Source: Adhaeribacter sp. (GTDB lineage Bacteria; Bacteroidota; Bacteroidia; Cytophagales; Hymenobacteraceae). Taken from it: a stretch of DNA of 6,099 nucleotides. Shown here in pieces: positions 1 to 6,099 of the stretch. The number at the start of each line of letters is the position of its first letter. Position 1 is the stretch's first letter. The stretch is from the NCBI GenBank assembly GCA_028288395.1, contig JAQBNV010000210.1, forward strand, positions 1-6,099. The letters run 5' to 3'. The notes under the pieces were generated by a model. The model had not been told where the DNA came from. It worked only from the letters and a program-made list of their open reading frames with translations, and searched no databases. The translations under genes were made by a program, and so were the position numbers.

Positions 1-515
1 CGCAGGATAAAACCAACGAGCGCTGGCTGGAACTGAAACAATTCCCGAGCCGGGCCCGCCCTGCCGATAAGTTTCCGAAGTGGGAACAGGTAATGGCCGA
101 ACAGCACCGCCTGTTTAAAAAACACCCCAAAACTAAATTTATAAACGCCCACCTGGGCTGGCTGGGCGGCGATTTGGCCCGCTTAGGCAAACTGATGGAC
201 GAGATGCCCAACATGTACACCGAGATTGGGGCCGTACTGGCAGAGTTGGGGCGGCAGCCGCGTTTTGCCCGCGACTTTTTTATTAAATACCAGGACCGTA
301 TTATGTTTGGGAAAGATACCTGGGCACCCACCGAATACTATACTTATTTCCGGGTGCTGGAAACCAAAGACGAATATTTTGATTATTACCGCAAGCGTCA
401 CGCCTTTTGGAAAATGTACGGCCTGGATTTGCCGGACGAAGTGCTGAAAAAACTGTATTATAAAAATGCCTTAAAAGTAATTCCGGGCATCGATGCCAAA
501 GCCTTCCCGAAGTAG
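1..515 (+). CDS. Amidohydrolase-2 family metal-dependent hydrolase, C-terminal part (5' truncated)
   Basis: The reading frame is open from the left edge (first whole codon at 3) to the TAG at 513-515, giving 170 visible residues. The ATG at 93 is internal, because conserved-looking sequence (NERWLELKQFP) lies upstream of it in frame. The fold is the TIM-barrel amidohydrolase-2 family (ACMSD-like). The histidine in FINAHLGW (150-152) matches the family's strand-6 His, and the aspartate in IMFGKDTW (315-317) matches the catalytic metal-binding Asp usually seen as FGTD/FGSD. The end, LYYKNALKVIPG, matches the usual C-terminal helix (NAxRLxxL). The N-terminal HxH metal site and the next ligand His would lie outside the window. 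Such enzymes hydrolyse or decarboxylate small cyclic or carboxylated substrates; the substrate here cannot be told, and no signal peptide region is visible. The family call is firm, the specific function unknown. Confidence 0.88.
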   Translation, partial: QDKTNERWLELKQFPSRARPADKFPKWEQVMAEQHRLFKKHPKTKFINAHLGWLGGDLARLGKLMDEMPNMYTEIGAVLAELGRQPRFARDFFIKYQDRIMFGKDTWAPTEYYTYFRVLETKDEYFDYYRKRHAFWKMYGLDLPDEVLKKLYYKNALKVIPGIDAKAFPK

Positions 516-529
516 TTGGTGCTCCGGTT

Positions 530-590
530 AAAAAGCAAAAACACAGAAGCCTGCTTCCGCAAGGGGCAGGGTTCTGTGTTTTTGCTTTTT
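530..590. terminator. Bidirectional intrinsic terminator between convergent genes
   Basis: A perfect 19-bp inverted repeat has arms at 530-548 and 572-590. The outer arm begins with five A and ends with a T tract (to 591), so transcripts from either strand end in a U-rich tail. Inside the loop, CCTGC (550-554) can also pair with GCAGG (566-570), lengthening the stem. It lies 15 bases after the amidohydrolase stop and 8 bases from the stop of the opposing hydrophilic-protein gene, so it can serve both. Confidence 0.9.
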
Positions 591-598
591 TATCTGAA

Positions 599-1147
599 TT
601 AATCGTTCTTTTTATTAACTCTTACTTCATTATCCGGGTTGTTCTTTCCCTCATGGCCGCTGCTTTTACCACCGCCACGGCCGTCCTTATCACCGCCCTC
701 CCGGTTGGCGCTCCCGGTAACTGCTCCCGGACCAGAATCCTGGCGGCTCCAGCGGGTTTGTTTTATATCGTCAGAATAATCGGCATTTGTATAGCCATAT
801 TTCATATCCTGGTCGGCGCTGGATCCATCTTTTAAAGTGCCTGCGCCGCGAATTTCACCCGAAGTAGTATGGCTGCCTTTTTTAATAGTATGGTGATCGT
901 TCTCTGATTTGTAACCTTGCTCACCGGCCTTGCTTTGGTGCTCGCCGGGCCCGCCGCCCTGCCGGCCTTGCTTGTTATCGCCGCTATCCGTAACCGGACT
1001 GCGTTCGCCGCTTTTAAACTCGGCGGTTGTGCCGTTGTCGTCGCCGCTCGGATGCTGCACGGCTTCGTTCATATTGTGTTTGCTGTGTATATTATCGGGT
1101 GAGCGATGATCGCTATTGCCTTTATTACCTTTGTGATTTCCCTTCAT
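599..1147 (-). CDS. Hydrophilin/LEA-like low-complexity hydrophilic protein (hypothetical)
   Basis: This encodes 182 residues of very unusual composition. By hand count there are 31 Gly (17%), 19 Ser, 18 Asp, 18 Lys, 16 Asn and 10 His, with no Cys and only one each of Leu, Phe and Trp. It has no signal peptide, membrane segment or clear fold, and is probably intrinsically disordered and cytoplasmic. The composition fits the definition of hydrophilins (Gly above 6% and strongly hydrophilic), which are often induced by osmotic stress or drying; that role is inference. I recognise no named family, although the Lys/Gly-rich start (MKGNHKGNKG) resembles small bacterial stress proteins. The minus strand is chosen because it gives one long ATG-started ORF, with a TAnnTTTG promoter upstream and its stop next to a terminator. 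The start at 1147 has only an A-rich leader (CACAAAAGAAC) and no GGAGG. The plus-strand ORFs here are short hydrophobic shadows. Confidence 0.72.
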   Translation of the reverse strand: MKGNHKGNKGNSDHRSPDNIHSKHNMNEAVQHPSGDDNGTTAEFKSGERSPVTDSGDNKQGRQGGGPGEHQSKAGEQGYKSENDHHTIKKGSHTTSGEIRGAGTLKDGSSADQDMKYGYTNADYSDDIKQTRWSRQDSGPGAVTGSANREGGDKDGRGGGKSSGHEGKNNPDNEVRVNKKND

Positions 1148-1246
1148 GTTCTTTTGTGTTTAGAAGTCTGTTATTAAAGAGGAACTTCCTGGGTTTACGG
1201 CTGGCTTCGGCAGATGGTTCCTATGTAACCGGTTTAATTTATATCC

Positions 1247-1280
1247 CAAAGGTATTTTATGAATTTTGCAGGATTGCAAA
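1247..1280 (-). promoter_or_regulatory. Bacteroidota-type promoter for the hydrophilic-protein gene
   Basis: On the minus strand, 1254-1247 reads TACCTTTG, a full match to the Bacteroidota -7 consensus TAnnTTTG. A TTTG at 1280-1277 lies 22 bases further upstream, a plausible place for the -33 element. Initiation would fall roughly 90 bases before the ATG at 1147, giving a fairly long leader. That leader contains a small 5-bp hairpin (GAAGT at 1163-1167 with ACTTC at 1184-1188). This is a pattern match only; no start site is known. Confidence 0.5.
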
Positions 1281-1440
1281 ATATGCCTGGAACGGTGATC
1301 TGGCCCAGCGATAGAAATGTTGCTTAATTTAAATGCAGGATTAAATTCTCCCCGACAGTGGTAAAGGCGGATAGCAAGATAGAACAGCTACCCTGGTATA
1401 TTTTGATTGATTCCCGACAAAAGCAGCAGCTGTTTGGCTC

Positions 1441-2031
1441 TCAGGCTTCTGCTTTTACCAGTTCGGTTACCGATAAATAGCCGCTGCCATCTTTGCGCAC
1501 TACCTGCCAGCCCAGTGCTCTTAAATAGCGCCGGATAAAAATATTAAGCATGCCGTGCGCCACCAAAACGGTCTTTTTTTCTTCATGGGCGTAGCGGGTA
1601 AGCGTTTCGGCACATTGCCGTGCCCTAATGCGCGCTTCGCGATAGGTTTCGATACCCCGACTGTTCAGCCCTAAGAGCCAGAGTACCCGGGCACCGGCCA
1701 GCCATATTTTAATCGGAAACCGGAACAAAGGCAAGGATAGTATTTTACGTTCGCACTCATTAAATATTTTATCTTCTACCAATTCTATTTCGGGGCCAAA
1801 AATAGCCAGAGCGGTTTGCTTGGCGCGCGGCAATAAACTGCAATGTACCCGCTTCATTTCCGCAAAAGGCAGGCCCTCGGGTTTGTTAATAATAGCTTCA
1901 ATCCCTGCTGCATCATAATCCGAAATAAACTGCGTTGCCCGCGTTGCATTGTATAAGCCCGCGTGTTCAACCTTGGGTTTATAGTGCCGGATCAGAAAAA
2001 TATGCAGTTGTTTTTCCGGAGGAATTACCAT
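1441..2031 (-). CDS. Histidine phosphatase family protein (phosphoglycerate mutase-like)
   Basis: This is a 196-residue protein of the histidine phosphatase (PGAM/SixA-type) superfamily, which forms a phosphohistidine intermediate while removing phosphate from small molecules or proteins. The catalytic motif is FLIRHYKP at residues 12-19, with Arg15 and the phospho-acceptor His16. SLLPRAKQTA (65-74) supplies the second phosphate-binding Arg69. Glu92 in FNECE is the likely proton donor, and VAHG (157-160) carries the second His159. The length is normal for a single-domain member. There is no signal peptide, so it is probably cytoplasmic. The residue after the catalytic His is Tyr rather than the usual Gly or Ala. 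ATG 2031 is chosen because the conserved first strand starts about 10 residues later; the leader shows no Shine-Dalgarno. It lies 244 bases downstream of the large outer-membrane gene on the same strand, with a hairpin between, so it is probably transcribed separately. The substrate is unknown. Confidence 0.86.
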   Translation of the reverse strand: MVIPPEKQLHIFLIRHYKPKVEHAGLYNATRATQFISDYDAAGIEAIINKPEGLPFAEMKRVHCSLLPRAKQTALAIFGPEIELVEDKIFNECERKILSLPLFRFPIKIWLAGARVLWLLGLNSRGIETYREARIRARQCAETLTRYAHEEKKTVLVAHGMLNIFIRRYLRALGWQVVRKDGSGYLSVTELVKAEA

Positions 2032-2174
2032 TGGTTCAGGATTGTCAATTGAAGTTTTTTGGGACCAGGATAAAATAAGATTGGCTTTATGTATTACTTA
2101 ATTATTCCCGGAATATTAATTAGAGGCATAAGCAAAACTGAATAATATTTGTTTAGCAAGCCGCCGGGGCCGGT

Positions 2175-2223
2175 TTAAGCCAGGGAACGTACCAATATTT
2201 AATGGGTGCGTTCCCTGGCTTAA
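2175..2223 (-). terminator. Long hairpin downstream of the outer-membrane protein gene; possible terminator
   Basis: Arms at 2175-2193 and 2205-2223 form a 19-bp stem (15 perfect bp, then a T-G wobble, then 3 bp) with an 11-base AT-rich loop. It starts 53 bases past the stop of the large minus-strand gene. No T tract follows on either strand, so it is not a textbook Rho-independent terminator. It may instead stabilise the 3' end of the mRNA or act in the leader of the histidine phosphatase gene. Confidence 0.5.
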
Positions 2224-2275
2224 GTATTTTGGACAAGACCTGGGTTCAGGAATTTAACTATTAAAAAATTACTGC

Positions 2276-5200
2276 TTAAAATAGGAACCCGGCCCGCAAT
2301 AAAGGCATGCGGCTCTCTTCCGAAATCGCAAATTCGGCCGATAGTACTATCATGTTCACCGGTGATATCCACACGCCGCCACCGTAGCCATTGTGCCATT
2401 TTTTTGAAATTTCGTTTTTCTCCCATACCCGGCCCACATCATGAAACCCCAGGATGCCCAGCGAACCGGGAAATAAATAAGTCTGAAAAGTAAGGAGTTT
2501 TAGCCGGACCTCGGTGTTGTTATAAAAGCTACTGCCCCCGGCAAAACGGTTCTGGCGGTAGCCGCGCAGGTTGGTAGTGCCATCGAGGCGATTTGCCTGG
2601 AAAAACTCCGAAGTACCGTAATTTTTAGCGCCGCCCACCCGGTTGGCCAGGGTAAGCCGCAAGGGTACCCGGAAAGTACGATATAAACTAAATTCCCCGG
2701 AAATACGGTTAAAATCGGAGGCTCCTCCGCCTAAGCCTTTGTATAAACCCGGACCGAGTATTACATAAAAGCCTTTAGTAGGCTGGCTGGCTTTATCGCG
2801 GGTATCTAGTTGGTAACGGAATTCCAGACCACCGTAGGTTTTAGCCTCAAATAAGGAGTAATCGCCGGTTTGCTGCCAGGCAAAATCGGTAATAAAGCGT
2901 TCGGGCGTAATATTTAAGTTAACCTGCTGGTAAGAGGGGCCAAACAGCAACACTTGGCTATTGCCAATTTTACGGCCAATAAGGGCATTAAAGTAATATT
3001 GGCGGGAGGTATAACGATAAAATTCGATTTCTTCTTTCTCTTCGTCGTACTGCGTTTCGTTGCCTAAGCCAAAAAAGGTGGTATTGAAGTTTGGAGCCCG
3101 GATGTCGAGGTTAAGTTGTAAATCAAATTTTTTGATAATGTTGGTAAAATAACCCTGGTAATTAAACTTGTAAGAATCGGTGCGTAAGGCGTATTGCCCT
3201 ATTATCCGATGGGAGGCAGCAAATGGTTCCTTTTTAAAACCTTGCGTTTTAATTAATACACCAGCGCCAATTTGTATGCCGTTGTCGCGGTTATACTCAA
3301 CTGCCCCGAGCGGGCCCATGTAATCGTACACAAAAGCTTTCCGATCATACTCGTTTATATTGGCCCGGTTAGAAGTTAAGTTTTTCGATTCCGGACCCAG
3401 GTTAAGCTCATTTTCTGCGCGGGTATCATAGATATAGGTTTTCTTAGACAGACCGCCTACTTTAGAATTATCGGTGATTTTATCTTTGTCGTCGCCGCCG
3501 ATAATGCGTACTTTCAAGCCTTTACTTACCTCGCCGGATATCCGGAACTCGTCTTCTCCGGCCAGCCCATACAGGCGAATTTCTTCGGTCTCAGCGTTTT
3601 TAAACTGACGCCGGTACATTACCTGTTCCGGATCGCCGCTTTTACTTATTTTCTGCACCGTAACCAGGGTGTTCTCGTCGTCCTGCCGCTCTACCAGAAA
3701 CAACTCTTTTTTGTCGCTGCCTACTACATTTACAGCCTTGGCCAGAAACTGGTAATATTCGGCGGCATCGGCGGGCAGCGCATCGCGGCGGGCTTTCAGG
3801 TTGGCCGTAATGGTTTGCCCCGATAAGCGGTAAATGGGTTCGGGTAAGTTTTTGATGGCTTTTTCTATTTCGGCATCGCTTAAAGTATTTTTCAGGTCAT
3901 TGGCCGCTTCCAGCCAGTCGTTCAGGGTCGGCTCAGTCAGGAAAGTGCGATCGAAGTAGCGGCCGTTAAAGTTAAAGCTGGCTATGTCGCGAATATCATC
4001 ATCGAAACCCTGGATCTTTGGTAATAACCATTTCCGGCTGGCAATATTAGGAATTACGCCTTGGTTGATAAAAAAGGCCATGTCGCGGTCGCGCGGAATA
4101 GGTTGGTAAATATCGCCTTTCGCATTTTTCTTTTCAAAGCTGGCCCAGCGCCACTGGTCGTCGTGCCGGTCCCAGTCGCCGATTAAAAAGTCGAACAACC
4201 GGGCTCTTACCACCGACTTCTGGTCTACCACGTTGTCGTTATCTTCCTGCAGATCTTCGAGTACTTTTTCGGTGCCTTTTACATTTTTGGAGTTGCCAAA
4301 GTAAGGCGCATCTGACTGATCTTCATCGGGCCGTTCTTCAAATAAACCCACCGTGTTAGCAAAGCCTTCGCGGTATTTGCCCAGGCGCGGATCGTCCGGA
4401 ATGTAGAAATACCGGGGATTGGTATGGTAAACTTTGGCTGCTTCGGACAAGGCCGGCATTACCAGAGGCGCGTACGGGTGGGAGGCAGATATTTGATCTT
4501 TTACCACATCGGCTGCTATGGTTTTGCGCAAAGCCCGAGGCAAGGCCGCCGCCGGATATTTTTCCACCGACCGTAATACATATTCTCGACCATTGGCATC
4601 GGCCAGGCGCAACGAACGGGTCTGGAATCCGCCGCCTTGCTGCACTACTTTCAGGCCCCCCTGCATCTGGCCAATATCAAAGAGGGGTAAGGTTACTTTT
4701 TCTTCCCATTCTGCCCGGTAATTTTTGCCCATGAGCCACTCCCGAAATTTGGTAGCGCGGTAGTCGGTGCTGGCGCTCACACTGATGCTACTATCGGTGA
4801 AATTAAAGGTTCGCCTTTTTAGATCCGAAAGTATCGAGGCCTGGGTGGGCTTTTGCATGAGCAAGGCGCGGTAAGCTACCGAACCAGTTGCGTTGCCGGC
4901 TGTTAAAAATTCGAGCCACGCTTCACCGTTCTTATAAAAATTTACTCTGGCAATACCGGCAGTATCAGCCGAAAACAAAACATTATCTCCTTTGGGCGGG
5001 CCTATCTTTTCGGCTCGGTTACCTACCGAAACATAATGAATGCTATCGGAAAAAGCGTGCCGTAAAGCGCTGCCATTATTTTCGACGTAAATGAGACCGG
5101 GGTGCTGCTTAAAAAAAACTGCAAAATTCTTGCGCAGGTACTTATATTCTAAAGCTTTGATGTCGGACGGAATTTGCGCGGCTACTATTACCTGTTTCTC

Positions 5201-5827
5201 GCCATAATTACGCAAAATATCGTCGATTAAGGCAATCACCTGCGAGGGCCGGGTGGCTGGGCAACTGCTAAACTCATCGGTGATTTCATTGCCGGGCAAT
5301 AGTCGTTTGGTATCCAGCAGAATCAACAGCAAGTCGTCGTTTACGTGTACTTCCATCGGACCGGGGCAGCCGCCTTCCGGTACAAAAACCTTTTCGTTTT
5401 TTAAATGAGTGGAGATAAATAACTCCTGTCGCCGGAAACCCTTATCGTCCTTTTCGGTTTTGCGACCCTGGGCGCCGGGTATAATCATGGTTTCACCCGC
5501 ATAGTTGGTTAAGGGCGCCAATTGCGCTTTCAGTATATTTTCGGCATCGGCCAGGTTTGGGCTTTCGGCTTTGGGCAGGGTTTGGGGGTAAAGGGGATTG
5601 CCAATAAAGATAGTGCTGCTGTTTTTGCCTGCGGCTGGCAATACCTGCTCCAGAAGAGGCGGAATGGTTTGCCGGGCGTGGGTTTCGCCGGTATTTCCAA
5701 TTAATAATACAGAGTATGAGAGTTCGCTCGCAGGAGCGGCCGGGATAGCTGGTGTTTGGCTTAAGACCGGAATAGAAATAAAAACAAATACAATTAACTG
5801 TACATATTTGTGCAAGGGCAGGAGCAT
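2276..5827 (-). CDS. Large Omp85 (BamA/TamA-type) outer-membrane protein with degenerate metallophosphoesterase and kinase-like domains
   Basis: The protein has 1183 residues from ATG 5827. The start is chosen because MLLPLHKYVQLIVFVFISIPVLSQ is a clean Sec signal peptide (cleavage near 23-24), and the frame's only earlier start is a TTG inside a likely -7 promoter element. Residues 37-290 follow the Bacteroidota exported metallophosphoesterase layout: LLIGNTG (41-47), IFIGNPLYP (73-81), IIPGAQG (115-121), LLLILLDTK (166-174), IVAAQIP (214-220) and LIYVENNG (245-252). The metal-ligand positions are replaced, so catalysis is unlikely. Residues about 390-700 contain a kinase-like segment: a Gly-rich strand region (392-425), FDFLIGDWDRHDDQWRW (545-561) and PIPRDRDMAFF (576-586). 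Residues 754-782 are a Gly/Asp-rich beta linker. The rest (about 835-1183) is a beta-barrel with alternating aromatic strands, the Omp85 loop-6 motif LRGY (1087-1090) and a terminal Phe1183 as expected for BAM recognition. The barrel is in the outer membrane and the other domains probably periplasmic; cargo and function are unknown. Confidence 0.85.
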   Translation of the reverse strand: MLLPLHKYVQLIVFVFISIPVLSQTPAIPAAPASELSYSVLLIGNTGETHARQTIPPLLEQVLPAAGKNSSTIFIGNPLYPQTLPKAESPNLADAENILKAQLAPLTNYAGETMIIPGAQGRKTEKDDKGFRRQELFISTHLKNEKVFVPEGGCPGPMEVHVNDDLLLILLDTKRLLPGNEITDEFSSCPATRPSQVIALIDDILRNYGEKQVIVAAQIPSDIKALEYKYLRKNFAVFFKQHPGLIYVENNGSALRHAFSDSIHYVSVGNRAEKIGPPKGDNVLFSADTAGIARVNFYKNGEAWLEFLTAGNATGSVAYRALLMQKPTQASILSDLKRRTFNFTDSSISVSASTDYRATKFREWLMGKNYRAEWEEKVTLPLFDIGQMQGGLKVVQQGGGFQTRSLRLADANGREYVLRSVEKYPAAALPRALRKTIAADVVKDQISASHPYAPLVMPALSEAAKVYHTNPRYFYIPDDPRLGKYREGFANTVGLFEERPDEDQSDAPYFGNSKNVKGTEKVLEDLQEDNDNVVDQKSVVRARLFDFLIGDWDRHDDQWRWASFEKKNAKGDIYQPIPRDRDMAFFINQGVIPNIASRKWLLPKIQGFDDDIRDIASFNFNGRYFDRTFLTEPTLNDWLEAANDLKNTLSDAEIEKAIKNLPEPIYRLSGQTITANLKARRDALPADAAEYYQFLAKAVNVVGSDKKELFLVERQDDENTLVTVQKISKSGDPEQVMYRRQFKNAETEEIRLYGLAGEDEFRISGEVSKGLKVRIIGGDDKDKITDNSKVGGLSKKTYIYDTRAENELNLGPESKNLTSNRANINEYDRKAFVYDYMGPLGAVEYNRDNGIQIGAGVLIKTQGFKKEPFAASHRIIGQYALRTDSYKFNYQGYFTNIIKKFDLQLNLDIRAPNFNTTFFGLGNETQYDEEKEEIEFYRYTSRQYYFNALIGRKIGNSQVLLFGPSYQQVNLNITPERFITDFAWQQTGDYSLFEAKTYGGLEFRYQLDTRDKASQPTKGFYVILGPGLYKGLGGGASDFNRISGEFSLYRTFRVPLRLTLANRVGGAKNYGTSEFFQANRLDGTTNLRGYRQNRFAGGSSFYNNTEVRLKLLTFQTYLFPGSLGILGFHDVGRVWEKNEISKKWHNGYGGGVWISPVNMIVLSAEFAISEESRMPLLRAGFLF

Positions 5828-5878
5828 GTTTTTTAGCGTTTCAAAATTTAAATAATGAGCATTGAAGTTGCAAAAGAA

Positions 5879-5886
5879 CAAATATA
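5879..5886 (-). promoter_or_regulatory. Bacteroidota -7 promoter element of the outer-membrane protein gene
   Basis: On the minus strand, 5886-5879 reads TATATTTG, a full match to TAnnTTTG. Transcription would start about 45 bases before the ATG at 5827. I find no TTG at the usual -33 distance, so the promoter is incomplete on paper. The element overlaps the TTG codon at 5881-5879, which argues against that codon as the translation start. Confidence 0.45.
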
Positions 5887-5943
5887 ATATTCTTTCGGGC
5901 CGGTGAAGCCATTAAACTTGAATACACGTACGTCCTAACGCTA

Positions 5944-6099
5944 TCATTCGTTTGATTTGGTACTCTCTAATGCAAAGGTCTGATTTTCACCCGGTATAAT
6001 TTTGAAAATAAGTTGCCGTTTCTGGTCGAGCCATGTTGCTTCCTGGTTCTTTACTTTGGCACAGTTATTATTTAATATTTTTTCCCACTGTTTTTGTTT
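5944..6099 (-). CDS. C-terminal tail of an unrecognised protein (5' end outside window)
   Basis: Reading the minus strand from the right edge, a frame stays open for 51 codons to a TGA at 5946-5944. The peptide is hydrophilic with a plausible beta-rich end (ATWLDQKRQLIFKIIPGE near its middle) and two Trp, which looks like coding sequence rather than chance. It contains no start codon ATG, so the gene must begin beyond 6099. I recognise no family. The stop lies 116 bases before the ATG of the large outer-membrane gene, with that gene's likely promoter in between, so the two are probably separate transcription units. Confidence 0.5.
   Translation of the reverse strand, partial: KQKQWEKILNNNCAKVKNQEATWLDQKRQLIFKIIPGENQTFALESTKSNE

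Noticed and set aside
653..1314. Plus-strand ORFs at 653-835, 917-1102 and 1027-1314, the first two encoding hydrophobic, membrane-like peptides
   Set aside because: They lie mostly antisense to the Gly/Ser/Asp-rich gene at 599-1147; reading such codons backwards yields Ala/Val/Leu-rich peptides. They are short, in different frames and have no promoter or terminator of their own.
1383..1433. AACAGCT / AGCTGTT inverted repeat just downstream of the histidine phosphatase stop, considered as a terminator
   Set aside because: The stem is only 7 bp with a loop of about 37 bases and no T tract follows on the minus strand.
2133..2159. Possible promoter for the histidine phosphatase gene (minus-strand CAGTTTTG with a TTG upstream)
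   Set aside because: The -7 match lacks the leading TA and the spacing to the upstream TTG is only 16 bases, short of the usual range.
5828..5881. TTG-initiated 18-residue N-terminal extension of the large outer-membrane protein
   Set aside because: It overlaps a likely -7 promoter element and would bury the signal peptide that begins at ATG 5827.
5926..5933. ACGTACGT palindrome downstream of the right-edge partial gene
   Set aside because: An 8-base palindrome is likely by chance and has no neighbouring T tract or second half-site.

Overview
The window looks like chromosomal DNA from a Bacteroidota bacterium, most likely of the Cytophagales/Hymenobacteraceae type (this placement is inference). 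The reasons are moderate GC with A-rich leaders and almost no Shine-Dalgarno sequences, two upstream sites matching the Bacteroidota -7 promoter element TAnnTTTG, and a very large outer-membrane protein of a Bacteroidota architecture. I see no mobile element, CRISPR array, tRNA or rRNA.

Layout from left to right. Positions 1-515 (+) hold the C-terminal half of an amidohydrolase-2 family metal hydrolase whose start lies outside the window. A strong, symmetric hairpin with A and T tracts (530-590) ends this gene and also the convergent gene at 599-1147 (-). That gene encodes an extremely hydrophilic, Gly/Ser/Asp/Lys/Asn-rich, cysteine-free protein of hydrophilin/LEA-like composition, with a good Bacteroidota promoter at 1247-1280. 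The rest of 1281-1440 holds nothing I can support. Positions 1441-2031 (-) encode a histidine phosphatase. A long near-perfect hairpin (2175-2223) lies between it and the next gene upstream.

Most of the window (2276-5827, -) is one gene for a 1183-residue outer-membrane protein. In order it has a signal peptide, a metallophosphoesterase-like domain, a module with kinase-like catalytic-loop motifs (GDWDRH and PRDRD), a Gly/Asp-rich beta linker, and a C-terminal Omp85/BamA-TamA-type beta-barrel. A -7 element sits just upstream (5879-5886). At the right edge, 5944-6099 (-) is the C-terminal tail of an unrecognised gene that runs out of the window.

The main point of interest is the large protein. 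Its phosphoesterase domain keeps the family's strand layout but appears to have lost every metal-binding residue I can place. It is followed by a segment whose motifs resemble the FAM20/HipA class of atypical kinases. If both readings hold, this is an exported pseudo-phosphatase plus putative kinase fused to an Omp85 barrel. A histidine phosphatase lies downstream on the same strand, but the 244-base gap with a hairpin argues against tight co-transcription, so a functional link is only a guess.
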